The translations under genes were made by a program, and so were the position numbers. Shown piece after piece: positions 25,061-34,161 of a stretch of 64,000 nt of DNA. The notes under the pieces are model-generated. The model was not told where the DNA came from. It made no database searches and was given only the letters and a program-made list of their open reading frames with translations. Source of the stretch: Chryseobacterium sp. JJR-5R. GTDB taxonomy: Bacteria > Bacteroidota > Bacteroidia > Flavobacteriales > Weeksellaceae. The DNA lies in contig NZ_CP139137.1 of NCBI RefSeq assembly GCF_034047335.1, forward strand, positions 1,984,001-2,048,000, read 5' to 3'. Position 1 is the stretch's first letter; every line of letters begins with the position of its first letter.

Positions 25061-26476
25061 TTAGTGATAATTTTCGATTAAATCTGCCAGTAACTGGACT
25101 CCGAATCCGGTTGCCGCTTTCTCTTTTGCATATCCTACAGTACCGAATGCAACACCTGCAATATCGAGATGTGCCCATCTGGGATGGTCTTCTGTAAACT
25201 GCTCAAGAAATTTTGCCGCTACAATACAGTCTCCGATCGGTTTCATGGAAATATTTTTAAGATCGGCAACATCAGACTGGATGTCATCTTTCCAGATGTT
25301 CCAAAGCGGCAGGTTCCACAGCCTCTGGTTGGTTTTGTCGCCGGTTCTGATCAGGAGGTCCTTCAGTTCGTCACTGTTGGAAAACAGTGCCCCGCAGGTA
25401 TCCCCGAACATTCTTACTGAACTCCCGGTAAGCGTGGCAAGGTCAATCAGGAAGTCTGTCTTATAGTTTTTTACCAGGTAGGAGAGTGCATCTGCCAGAA
25501 CCATCCTGCCTTCTGCATCGGTGTTCAGAACTTCAATCGTTTTGCCGTTATAGGCGGTAACGACATCACTCGGAAGGAAGGCTTTTTCAGAAACGGCATT
25601 GTCTGTTATGGGCAGAACAGCAATGATATTTACCGGCAGCTGCATTTCCGCGGCATAAATAAGTGTTCCTAAAACCGCTGTTGCCCCGCCCATATCGGAT
25701 TTCATGTAATGCATGTTATCCGGATTTTTTAAAGAAACCCCGCCGGTATCAAACAAAACACATTTCCCGACAAGACCGAAAGTGGTGGCATTTTTAACGG
25801 TTGTCCTGTATTCCAGAATGGTGAACGCAGCATCGTAAGCACTTCCCTGGTTAACGGCGAGATAAGCACCCAGGCCCAGTTCCTCGCATTTTCTCCTGTT
25901 AAAAATCGTATATTTTAAATCGTGCTTTTTTGCAAAATTTTTAAGGTAGGCACTCAGGATATCAGGTTTCTTAAAGTTGGCAGGTTTGTTCAGCCATTCC
26001 TGGCAGGCCGTCTGCCCGTTGCTTAAAGCTTCGGTTTTCCGGCTGATATGATCTAATTTTTTCTGACTCAGATTTTCAAAATGAAGCTCAAATTTTGCAT
26101 TCCAGAATGCATGGTCTTTTTCGAATGGATAATGGTAAGTTCCGTTCAGCAGGCCTTTAACGAGTTCCTCAAACTGCTTTTCGTTCATGAAATCTGCTAC
26201 CACAAGGGTAGGTACTTCCTGCAGGTTTTTTTTCTGAGCTTGCGAAAACTTAACAGCCACCTGCTGGATTTCAAAATTCTGAAGCGTAGATGTCCCGATA
26301 CCGATGAAATAGGCAATGCCTTCTTCATGGGTATGGATGAAAACTTCATTTTTCCTGCCGGTGAAGAACGTGGAAATATTTTTATTGAAATTTTTCCCGG
26401 TCTTTATCCATTCTTCTTCAGTAAATATATGGAAGATCTGAGTATAGGATTTATTTTTTTTATTGATGAGTTTCAT
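25061..26476 (-). CDS. M17 leucyl aminopeptidase family protein
   Basis: A 471-residue M17 peptidase. The two-metal site is complete: Lys238 and Asp243 in VGKCVLFDTGG, Asp261 in MKSDMGG, Asp320 and Glu322 in NTDAEGR, with catalytic Lys250 and Arg324. These enzymes remove N-terminal residues from peptides, and some act on Cys-Gly or other dipeptides. The N-terminal domain is diverged. It starts five bases after the CBM48 esterase stop, so both are translated from one mRNA. In this context it may trim or recycle the peptide made by the neighbouring ligases. Confidence 0.92.
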   Translation of the reverse strand: MKLINKKNKSYTQIFHIFTEEEWIKTGKNFNKNISTFFTGRKNEVFIHTHEEGIAYFIGIGTSTLQNFEIQQVAVKFSQAQKKNLQEVPTLVVADFMNEKQFEELVKGLLNGTYHYPFEKDHAFWNAKFELHFENLSQKKLDHISRKTEALSNGQTACQEWLNKPANFKKPDILSAYLKNFAKKHDLKYTIFNRRKCEELGLGAYLAVNQGSAYDAAFTILEYRTTVKNATTFGLVGKCVLFDTGGVSLKNPDNMHYMKSDMGGATAVLGTLIYAAEMQLPVNIIAVLPITDNAVSEKAFLPSDVVTAYNGKTIEVLNTDAEGRMVLADALSYLVKNYKTDFLIDLATLTGSSVRMFGDTCGALFSNSDELKDLLIRTGDKTNQRLWNLPLWNIWKDDIQSDVADLKNISMKPIGDCIVAAKFLEQFTEDHPRWAHLDIAGVAFGTVGYAKEKAATGFGVQLLADLIENYH

Positions 26477-26481
26477 GCCTG

Positions 26482-27606
26482 TTAATTTTTAATGCTTTGC
26501 TGATGGGGCTTTACTTCCACCGGATTTTCTGTATTGTTGTAAAAAAGCCATTCGATGGCCCTTGGGAATTCCTGGGACCAGTAAAATTCACTGTGGGTGC
26601 CTTCAGGATTGATGTTCGTACGGAATTCAAAATCAAACAGGTTTTTCTTTTCCCACCGTTTGAGGTACTGCTCAAAGACCTGGATCCTTTTCACCATTTT
26701 GGAACCCTCCTGTTCGCCGCCGTAGAGGTAGATTTTAGTACTGAAAGGAGTCCTGAAATTCATCATCGGAAAGTTGTTGTTCGGCTCTACCCAGAGAGAC
26801 GGTGAAAAAATCAATAATTTGGAATAGACTTCAGGATAGAGAAACCCGCTGTAAATACTGATCAGGGCACCCAGGGAGCTTCCCCCGATGCCCGTGTTCT
26901 CACGGTCTCTTTTGGTACGGTAGTTCTGGTCTACAAAAGGTTTTAAGGTATCGGTAATAAAACGGATGTACTTTTTCCCTTCCGAACCGTTGGCCACATG
27001 ATCATTATCGAAGATGTATTCTTTGACCCTTTCCTCGCTGCCGTGTTCTATGGCAATAATGATAATGTCCCCGCGGCCGTATTCTGCAAGAATAGAAAGC
27101 TTTTTGTCGATTTCCCAGTTGCCGTACCCGCTCCCTTCATTAAAAAGGTTCTGGGCATCCTGAAGGTACAGCACGGGATAATTTTTATCCGAAACATAAT
27201 AATCATAAGGCAAAAGCGCCCATACTTTGCGCGAACGCTCCAGCTGCGGAATATAAAACGCTTCCGAGATAATTTCTGCAATCGGGAAAAATTCCTTTTT
27301 GAAAGGCCCCCAGTTAAATCTCCAGTTTTCTACTTTATCCGCAGTTTTCCCTGCATATTTTGATGCTTTTCTGTTGGGGGTAATGTTCCCGTAGGAATCC
27401 AGTTCCACATTTTCCCAACCGCCTTTGGCAAACTTATATTCGATATGATCCGGCAAAACCTGCGGGTCAATTTCAATATAATAATTCCGGGCGTCTGACT
27501 GCTTAAGCTGAAAGCGGTAATCCTTAGGGTTCCAGTTGTTGAAATTTCCTGTAATAAAGATCGCTCTGTCATCATTCGCTTCCGTATAAAGTTCAAACCT
27601 CATCAT
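26482..27606 (-). CDS. CBM48-like domain fused to an esterase (alpha/beta hydrolase)
   Basis: The 374-residue protein has an N-terminal beta-sandwich (about 1-95; ANDDRAIFITGNFNNWNPKDYRF) of the CBM48/E-set type found in glycogen-acting enzymes, then an esterase-D-like hydrolase with YDYYVSDKNYPVLYLQDAQNLFN and the nucleophile in GIGGSSLGALIS near residue 245. No signal peptide. It is the first gene of the eight-gene minus-strand run and faces glgB, so it could serve either the ligase cluster or glycogen metabolism. Homologues are often called putative esterase family proteins. Confidence 0.85.
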   Translation of the reverse strand: MMRFELYTEANDDRAIFITGNFNNWNPKDYRFQLKQSDARNYYIEIDPQVLPDHIEYKFAKGGWENVELDSYGNITPNRKASKYAGKTADKVENWRFNWGPFKKEFFPIAEIISEAFYIPQLERSRKVWALLPYDYYVSDKNYPVLYLQDAQNLFNEGSGYGNWEIDKKLSILAEYGRGDIIIIAIEHGSEERVKEYIFDNDHVANGSEGKKYIRFITDTLKPFVDQNYRTKRDRENTGIGGSSLGALISIYSGFLYPEVYSKLLIFSPSLWVEPNNNFPMMNFRTPFSTKIYLYGGEQEGSKMVKRIQVFEQYLKRWEKKNLFDFEFRTNINPEGTHSEFYWSQEFPRAIEWLFYNNTENPVEVKPHQQSIKN

Positions 27607-27694
27607 GCGTGTTTAAAATTCTGAGTGCTAAATTTATAAAAAAAACTTTTAAATCTCATTACCATTAAAGCCTTAAAAGGTGATTAAAAATTAA

Positions 27695-27702
27695 TATATT
27701 TG
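27695..27702 (+). promoter_or_regulatory. -7 promoter box for the glg operon
   Basis: TATATTTG matches TAnnTTTG exactly, 113 bases before the chosen glgB ATG, implying a leader of about 105 bases. It could instead support a nearer start at the TTG at 27776. Confidence 0.5.
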
Positions 27703-27814
27703 ATCAATACAAATCATAGTGTGCGGTTAATATAATAATAACTTCATTAATAATTAACACGCACTGCTGTTTGTTTTGGTACTTTCAGAAAATATAAAAT
27801 TAAATCAAGCCGTA

Positions 27815-29761
27815 ATGAATTCGGTTAAGACACATACACTTTTTACGGATCATGATATTTACCTTTTCAAGAAAGGCAGTCATTACAAACTCTATGAAAA
27901 ATTCGGGGCATATTCCGTTGAAAAAGACGGCGTAAAGGGAGTTTATTTTTCCGTGTGGGCTCCCAATGCGAAGAAAGTTTCGGTGATTGGGAATTTCAAC
28001 AGCTGGGACGCTCAGGAGCATATCCTGTTTCCGAGATGGGACAAATCCGGCATCTGGGAAGGGTTTATTGCGGGTTTAACCTGGGGGACGCTGTACAAGT
28101 ACGCGATAGAAACTGCCCTGGGGGAAATTCTTGAGAAAAGCGACCCTTATGCATTGAGCTGGGAGCAGAGCCTCCAGGCTGCCTCACTGGTCTCCACCAC
28201 CTGGTATGAATGGGACGACAAGGAATGGATGGAAAACCGCTGGAAAAACAACAGCCTGAAATCGCCTGTTTCCGTCTATGAAGTTCACCTGGGTTCGTGG
28301 ATGAGAAGTCATGATCACCCTGAGCGTTTCCTGAGCTACCGCCAGATTGCGGAAAAATTAGTTCCTTACCTCAAAGAAATGGGGTTTTCCCATGTAGAAT
28401 TTATGCCGGTCATGGAATATCCGTATGACCCCAGCTGGGGCTACCAGATTACCGGTTTTTTTGCCGCAACATCACGCTTCGGGTCCCCGCAGGATCTGAT
28501 GTATCTGATTAACGAGCTCCACCGGAATGAAATCGGGGTAATTTTAGACTGGGTTCCGTCCCATTTTCCGGGTGATGCCAACGGGCTGCACCGGTTTGAC
28601 GGTTCTTTCCTGTATGAGCATGAAGATCCCAGAAAGGGCTTTCATCCCGACTGGAAATCCTATATTTTCAACTACGGAAGAAATGAAGTAAAATCCTTTC
28701 TTGTTTCCAATGCGATGTTCTGGCTGGACAGGTACCATGCAGACGGTTTGCGTGTGGATGCGGTAACCTCGATGCTCCACCTCGATTATTCAAGAAAAGA
28801 AGGCGAGTGGGAGCCCAACATATACGGAGATAATGTAAACCTTGAAGCCAAAGCGTTTCTACAGGATTTCAATAAAGCGGTTTATAAAGAGTTCGGAGAC
28901 CATATCATCACCATTGCAGAGGAAAGCTCGGATTTCCCGATGCTGACCAAGCCTGTTCATGACGGCGGCGTAGGTTTCGGAATGAAATGGATGATGGGCT
29001 GGATGCATGACACATTGGATTATTTTAAAAAAGATCCGGCAGAAAGGAAATTTTACCACCATAAGCTCACCTTTGCTTCGATGTATATGTATAATGAAAA
29101 TTATATGATGCCTCTGTCCCACGATGAAGTGGTGCACGGAAAAGCAAGTATGATCTATAAAATGCCTGGCGACGAATGGCAGAAATTTGCGAATCTCCGG
29201 GCCCTGTATGTTTACATGTTCACGCATCCCGGTGCCAAGCTTTTATTCATGGGAGATGAGTTCGGGCAGACCGGGGAATGGAACTTTACCCGCAGCCTGG
29301 ACTGGCATGTGCTGCAGTATCCTGTGCATAAGGGCCTGCAGGCCCTGGTTAAAGACCTGAACCACCTCTACAGAAACGAAGCCGCTTTTTATGAAAACCA
29401 GTTTGACAGCAGCGGTTTTGAATGGGTGGAAGCTGACGATCAGGAAAATTCAGTGTATATCTACTTGAGAAAAGGGAAAAATAAAGATGACGTTTTTATG
29501 GTTATCCTTAACTTAACACCGCGGGTTTTAGATTATAAAATTGGAGTGGAAGCCGGAAGCCGGTGGGAAGTCGTCTTTAATTCAGATGATGAAAAATATG
29601 CGGGAAGTGGTGTAAAGCCGGATATTTTTGGTGAACAGCCCGAAGCGTATAAAGGATATCCGAAATCAATCAGCATAAAGCTGTCTCCGCTTTCAGGCAT
29701 GATTTTAAAGAAAAAAGGCAAAAAATACACACAGAGCAGAATTAATAAACGCAAAAGATAA
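27815..29761 (+). CDS. glgB: 1,4-alpha-glucan branching enzyme
   Basis: The 648-residue GH13 enzyme makes alpha-1,6 branches in glycogen. After a CBM48 (VYFSVWAPNAKKVSVIGNFNSW) comes the catalytic barrel with YEVHLGSW, ILDWVPSHF, the nucleophile aspartate in GLRVDAVTSMLHLDY, acid/base glutamate in TIAEESSDFP and MPLSHDEVVHGK. An upstream TTG (27776) would add 13 residues; homologues I know start MNSVxTHTLFTD, so the ATG at 27815 is chosen. It is the first gene of glgB-glgA-orf-glgC, with glgA nine bases behind. Confidence 0.95.
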   Translation: MNSVKTHTLFTDHDIYLFKKGSHYKLYEKFGAYSVEKDGVKGVYFSVWAPNAKKVSVIGNFNSWDAQEHILFPRWDKSGIWEGFIAGLTWGTLYKYAIETALGEILEKSDPYALSWEQSLQAASLVSTTWYEWDDKEWMENRWKNNSLKSPVSVYEVHLGSWMRSHDHPERFLSYRQIAEKLVPYLKEMGFSHVEFMPVMEYPYDPSWGYQITGFFAATSRFGSPQDLMYLINELHRNEIGVILDWVPSHFPGDANGLHRFDGSFLYEHEDPRKGFHPDWKSYIFNYGRNEVKSFLVSNAMFWLDRYHADGLRVDAVTSMLHLDYSRKEGEWEPNIYGDNVNLEAKAFLQDFNKAVYKEFGDHIITIAEESSDFPMLTKPVHDGGVGFGMKWMMGWMHDTLDYFKKDPAERKFYHHKLTFASMYMYNENYMMPLSHDEVVHGKASMIYKMPGDEWQKFANLRALYVYMFTHPGAKLLFMGDEFGQTGEWNFTRSLDWHVLQYPVHKGLQALVKDLNHLYRNEAAFYENQFDSSGFEWVEADDQENSVYIYLRKGKNKDDVFMVILNLTPRVLDYKIGVEAGSRWEVVFNSDDEKYAGSGVKPDIFGEQPEAYKGYPKSISIKLSPLSGMILKKKGKKYTQSRINKRKR

Positions 29762-29770
29762 AGCAGAACA

Positions 29771-31177
29771 ATGATCATATATCATCTAAGCACGGAATGT
29801 TATCCGGTTGCAAAAGTGGGGGGATTAGCCGATGTAGTAGGGGCTTTGCCTAAATATCAGAATAAAATTAACGGAATTGATGCCAAGGTGGTAATGCCGT
29901 GGTACAATAAGCCTTTTGTCTCAGATCATGAATTTGATATCGTTTTTGACGGTTTTATCCATCAGGGGCCTAATATGCTTCAGGTTCAGGTATTGAAAGA
30001 GAAATCCGATACCTTGGGATTTGAGCTGTATCTGGTCAGGATTCCGGGATTGCTGGACAGAGATAACCCATATGGATACCAGGATGAAAATTTCCAGTTC
30101 CTGGGTTTTCAGCACGGCGTACTGCACTGGCTGAGCGCGATGCAGATCCGTCCCGATGTTTTGCACTGCCATGATTACCACACGGCACTTGTACCCTTTA
30201 TGGTTGAAAACTGCCCTGAATTTTCTTTCCTGAAAGGTGTTAAAACAATCGGGACCATCCACAACGGTGAATACCAGGGAATGATGAGCTGGGAAATGGC
30301 GGATTATATGCCTGGATTTGACCGGTACCGATGGGGACTGCTGGACTGGAACGGGCTGATCAACCCTTTGGCGAGCATGATCAAATGTGCACACAGTTTT
30401 ACAACAGTTTCCCAGGGATACCTTGAAGAACTTTTTACTACCTTCAGGGGATTGGAAAGCCTGGTGCGTTACGAATCCGGAAAGGCATACGGAATTATCA
30501 ACGGGATTGATGCGGAAGTATGGAACCCTGAAACCGACCCGATGCTGGATTTTAATTTTAATCCTAAAAATGCGGTTGTACAGAAAAAGAAAAACAAGAA
30601 AAACCTTTGCAAGGCATATGGCTTAAGGCCGGAACTTCCCTTATTTGCTTTTATCGGGAGGTTTGCTACGGAGAAAGGAGCTGATTTACTGCCTGATATT
30701 GTTTCGAGAAGCATTAAACAAAGTTTCGGAGGCTTGAATATCATGATCCTGGGTTCCGGAAATTCCTACATAGAAAATAAGCTGAAAGAATACGATTATA
30801 CCTACACCAACTTTGCTTTGGATTTAGGCTACAAAGAACATCTTTCCCATCAGATTTATGCTTCGGCAGATTTCTTACTCATGCCGTCAAGGGTTGAGCC
30901 GTGCGGACTGAACCAGATGTACGCCATGAAATACGGCACAGTTCCGATTGTTTCCTATACGGGGGGCCTGAGAGATACGGTGCAGGACATTTCAACAGGA
31001 GGCGCAGGCATCAACTTTACGTATCCCGGAGTAGATGACATTATCCATGCAATAAGCAGGGCTTTAATGCTCTATAACCAGAAAGGAATGATGGAAAATC
31101 TTGTCCATGCCAATATGGGTTTTGACTTTGCCTGGGAAAAGTCAGCGGAGAAATATATCGCTTTATACAACAGTTAG
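29771..31177 (+). CDS. glgA: Glycogen synthase (ADP-glucose, GT5)
   Basis: The 468-residue GT-B enzyme extends alpha-1,4-glucan from ADP-glucose. Marks are the N-terminal KVGGLADVVGALPK sugar-nucleotide loop, HNGEYQG, the C-terminal FIGRFATEKGADLLPD and the nucleotide-binding MPSRVEPCGLNQMYAMKYGTVPIVSYTGGLRDTV. Length is normal. It sits between glgB (nine bases) and a small secreted coiled-coil protein (eight bases), so is within the operon. Confidence 0.96.
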   Translation: MIIYHLSTECYPVAKVGGLADVVGALPKYQNKINGIDAKVVMPWYNKPFVSDHEFDIVFDGFIHQGPNMLQVQVLKEKSDTLGFELYLVRIPGLLDRDNPYGYQDENFQFLGFQHGVLHWLSAMQIRPDVLHCHDYHTALVPFMVENCPEFSFLKGVKTIGTIHNGEYQGMMSWEMADYMPGFDRYRWGLLDWNGLINPLASMIKCAHSFTTVSQGYLEELFTTFRGLESLVRYESGKAYGIINGIDAEVWNPETDPMLDFNFNPKNAVVQKKKNKKNLCKAYGLRPELPLFAFIGRFATEKGADLLPDIVSRSIKQSFGGLNIMILGSGNSYIENKLKEYDYTYTNFALDLGYKEHLSHQIYASADFLLMPSRVEPCGLNQMYAMKYGTVPIVSYTGGLRDTVQDISTGGAGINFTYPGVDDIIHAISRALMLYNQKGMMENLVHANMGFDFAWEKSAEKYIALYNS

Positions 31178-31185
31178 ACAAAATC

Positions 31186-31611
31186 ATGAAAAATATATCC
31201 TGTATAGGGGTGTTTGGTTTAATGTTTGCCGTTCCCATTGGGATCGGTGCCCAGAACAATATGCCGATGACGGTATTGCATAACCGGCAGGCAGCAGTGA
31301 ATGAACAGCAGCGGCTTAACCGTTTTATTGAATCCAGTTACAGGAATTATTCTTCTGATTCTGAAATGCGGTTAAAAATGAGTTATAACCAACTGTCGAG
31401 GATCGAAGAACGGATAAAGAAGATAAACGCAGAAATTGCAGAAGAAAAAGCCGGGTACGGACAGACAACAGATCATGAAGAAAAAATAATCCGCCGCAAA
31501 GCCAGATTGGATAATCTTTACAAAGATAAGTCTAAAGTTCAAAACAGGATAGACCGGTTGGAATCATCGGGCAGGAAAACGGAAAAAATAAAAACGGATA
31601 CACTAAAATAA
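31186..31611 (+). CDS. Small secreted coiled-coil protein inside the glycogen operon
   Basis: The 141-residue protein has a signal peptide (MKNISCIGVFGLMFAVPIGIGAQ) followed by a charged, mostly helical region rich in Arg, Lys and Glu with heptad-like spacing (RIEERIKKINAEIAEEK...RRKARLDNLYKDKSKVQNRIDRLE), so a coiled coil is likely. No known domain. It is eight bases after glgA and 38 before glgC. A periplasmic protein between cytoplasmic glycogen genes is odd; it may be a passenger. Confidence 0.8.
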   Translation: MKNISCIGVFGLMFAVPIGIGAQNNMPMTVLHNRQAAVNEQQRLNRFIESSYRNYSSDSEMRLKMSYNQLSRIEERIKKINAEIAEEKAGYGQTTDHEEKIIRRKARLDNLYKDKSKVQNRIDRLESSGRKTEKIKTDTLK

Positions 31612-31649
31612 ATTAATATTAACTCAAATATAAAAACACAGCATAATTT

Positions 31650-32918
31650 ATGAACCGCAATGTTATATCCATTGTTTTAGGGGGTGGCAGAGGAACTAGG
31701 CTTTTTCCTTTAACGTATACGAGATCAAAACCGGCCGTGCCAATTGCAGGCAAATACCGTCTGGTAGATATTCCTATTTCCAACTGCCTCAACTCGGGGA
31801 TGAATAAAATCCTTGTTCTGACGCAGTTTAACTCAGCGTCATTAAATTCACACATCAAGAATTCCTATCATTTTGACATTTTCAGCAAAGGTTTCGTGGA
31901 TATCCTGGCAGCAGAGCAGAACGTGGAAAATGAAAGCTGGTATCAGGGAACAGCCGATGCCGTAAGACAGTCGATGAAGCATCTTGAAAAATATGATTAT
32001 GAGTATATCTTGATTCTTTCCGGTGACCAGCTGTATCAGATGGACTTCAAAGAAATGCTTGATTTCCATATTGAAAAAGGCGGTGACGTAACCATTGCTA
32101 CCATTCCCGTCAATGCCAAGGATGCAACAGGTTTCGGAATCTTAAGTTCCGATGATGAAGGCAATATCACTTCTTTTGTTGAAAAGCCCGGTTATGATAT
32201 GCTAAACGGCCTGCAGTCTGAAGTATCAGAAGAAAATAAACATGCGGGAAAAGAATACCTTGCTTCCATGGGGATCTATATCTTTACGAAAACGATCCTG
32301 AAAAAAATGTTTGAGGACGGAGCCGGGGACGATTTCGGGAAAGATATTATTCCCAATTCAATTGGGAAATATACTACATTAAGTTATCAGTATGAAGGGT
32401 ACTGGACAGACATAGGAACTATTGAGTCATTCTACGAGGCCAACCTGGATCTTTGCCAGGACTTCCCGCAGTTCAATCTGTTTTCCGCTTCGCCTATTTA
32501 TACCAGAGCTAGGATGCTTCCTCCTTCCAAAATAAATGGGTCTTATGTAAGTAAGGCGGTTTTCGGGGACGGATGCATCATTATGGCTGATAAAATTGAA
32601 AATTCAGTGATCGGTAACAGAACGAGAGTAGATAAGGGAAGTACCATCGTAAATTCCTATGTGATGGGTGCGGATTTTTATCAGGACACCCTTGAAATTG
32701 TGAGTAATGACAGGGAAGGACGTCCCAATATGGGGATCGGAAAGTACTGTTATATCGAAAAAGCGATTTTGGATAAAAACTGCCACATCGGTGACAATGT
32801 CAGGATCATCGGCGGCAAGCATCTCAAAGACGGCGATTACGGAACGCATTCGGTGCAGGATGGCATTATTGTAGTGAAAAAAGGGGCGTATCTCAACCAC
32901 GGTACCCACATTGGATAA
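31650..32918 (+). CDS. glgC: Glucose-1-phosphate adenylyltransferase (ADP-glucose pyrophosphorylase)
   Basis: The 422-residue enzyme makes ADP-glucose from ATP and glucose-1-phosphate, the committed step of glycogen synthesis. Visible motifs are LGGGRGTRLFPLTYTRSKPAVPIAGKYRLVDIPISN (nucleotide loop and activator/substrate lysines), ILSGDQLYQMDF, FVEKPG, and a left-handed beta-helix with repeated hexapeptides in the last 120 residues. Length is normal. With glgB and glgA it completes the route from glucose-1-phosphate. Confidence 0.96.
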   Translation: MNRNVISIVLGGGRGTRLFPLTYTRSKPAVPIAGKYRLVDIPISNCLNSGMNKILVLTQFNSASLNSHIKNSYHFDIFSKGFVDILAAEQNVENESWYQGTADAVRQSMKHLEKYDYEYILILSGDQLYQMDFKEMLDFHIEKGGDVTIATIPVNAKDATGFGILSSDDEGNITSFVEKPGYDMLNGLQSEVSEENKHAGKEYLASMGIYIFTKTILKKMFEDGAGDDFGKDIIPNSIGKYTTLSYQYEGYWTDIGTIESFYEANLDLCQDFPQFNLFSASPIYTRARMLPPSKINGSYVSKAVFGDGCIIMADKIENSVIGNRTRVDKGSTIVNSYVMGADFYQDTLEIVSNDREGRPNMGIGKYCYIEKAILDKNCHIGDNVRIIGGKHLKDGDYGTHSVQDGIIVVKKGAYLNHGTHIG

Positions 32919-32987
32919 TTTAAACAAACATACCGCAGAAGTGATCAATATATTGGTCACTTTTGTTATTTGTATTACATTTGTACG

Positions 32988-34028
32988 ATGCGTTTTTTTA
33001 AGATCATAGCGGTACTGATAGTGTTGATGATCGGGGCTTATACGGCTTCGATGTATTATTTTGTGGATGAAAGCAAGGATTTCAGGGTAGAAAAGGAAAT
33101 TGATTATCCCGTTGAGAAAGTTTTCAGCCAGTTCAACAACCTCCAGAACTTTACCCGATGGAATAATTTCTTCACCGGTTCCCCTACCATCGATATCGAT
33201 TACTATACGCCTTATGAAGGCCAGGGAAGTTCCATCAGCTATACTGATCCGAAAAAAGAGACCGATGGCGAAATGTTTATCCGTTATGAAAACCCCAATA
33301 AAACCCTGAGATACCAGCTTTTCGAAGACCGCAATGAAAGTCCTACCCTGGTGGATGTGAAATTTAAAGCGGTTTCTGCGGAAAAAACCAAAATCACATG
33401 GATTGTACATACCCCCAAATTATCAGTTTTAAAACGGGTCGGAAACTTCTGGACTGAAGACCGGTTTGCCGAAAATATTGATAAAAGCATGGCAAACCTT
33501 AAAAATTCCTTGGGAAATAAAGTAGAGAAAGACAACCAGATGGCAGCAATAAAATATGACAGCATCATGGTTGAGAACGAAGAAGAAAAACTGTTGCTCG
33601 GGATCAACGTCAGTACCTCTAATAAGAAAGACGCACTGTACCGGAATATCGTAATGAATTATAATAAAATGTATACTTATACGACGATGGATCTGGGCAA
33701 AAAAGATGATGAATTCGGTTTTCCTGTGCTGATTACGGATGCGGATAATTACAAAGACAAGGAAGTATCGTATTTCCTTGGGGTCCCTTTATCCAAAAAG
33801 TTTGGCATAACGGACAATAACTTCAGTTTCAGGACGCAGAATCCTACCCGGAATTATGTAATGTACTACAAAGGTAGTTATGAGGCAAGGGTAAAAGCGC
33901 TGCAGCAGTTAATCCAGAAAGCCAAAAAAGATGAAATGCGGTTTAATGACATCCGCCAGACTTTCCTTGAACGCCCGGTAGAAGATCAGCAGGTCAATAT
34001 GAAGCTCTCATTATCAGTATTTAAGTAA
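32988..34028 (+). CDS. SRPBCC (START-like) protein with N-terminal membrane anchor
   Basis: The 346-residue protein has an uncleaved-looking N-terminal helix (FFKIIAVLIVLMIGAYTASMYYF), then an SRPBCC domain (about 30-160; VEKEIDYPVEKVFSQFNNLQNFTRWNNFF and TKITWIVHTPKLSVLKRVGNF), a polyketide-cyclase-like hydrophobic-ligand fold. The second half (about 180-346) has GyrI-like or effector-binding character that I cannot assign firmly. The frame opens six codons earlier at another ATG; the nearer ATG gives the classic basic-plus-helix start. Function unknown. Confidence 0.78.
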   Translation: MRFFKIIAVLIVLMIGAYTASMYYFVDESKDFRVEKEIDYPVEKVFSQFNNLQNFTRWNNFFTGSPTIDIDYYTPYEGQGSSISYTDPKKETDGEMFIRYENPNKTLRYQLFEDRNESPTLVDVKFKAVSAEKTKITWIVHTPKLSVLKRVGNFWTEDRFAENIDKSMANLKNSLGNKVEKDNQMAAIKYDSIMVENEEEKLLLGINVSTSNKKDALYRNIVMNYNKMYTYTTMDLGKKDDEFGFPVLITDADNYKDKEVSYFLGVPLSKKFGITDNNFSFRTQNPTRNYVMYYKGSYEARVKALQQLIQKAKKDEMRFNDIRQTFLERPVEDQQVNMKLSLSVFK

Positions 34029-34107
34029 ATCTCCCGGAATTCTTCCGGAATAAATCTTTTATGGTTTTTTAATAGTTTAAAGGCTGTTCTACCTCGGTTT
34101 TTTTTAT

Positions 34108-34115
34108 TAAATTTG
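34108..34115 (+). promoter_or_regulatory. -7 promoter box for the 2-oxoglutarate dehydrogenase operon
   Basis: TAAATTTG matches TAnnTTTG exactly, 46 bases before the sucA start codon and after a small hairpin (34034-34048) that may end the upstream transcript. Confidence 0.6.
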
Positions 34116-34161
34116 AAGATTAATTCTACTAACAAATTTTAATAAAAGATAAACTGTAATA

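Noticed and set aside
34034..34048. Hairpin after the SRPBCC gene as a terminator feature
   Set aside because: The six-base stem with a three-base loop lacks a convincing T run, so it is only mentioned with the downstream promoter.
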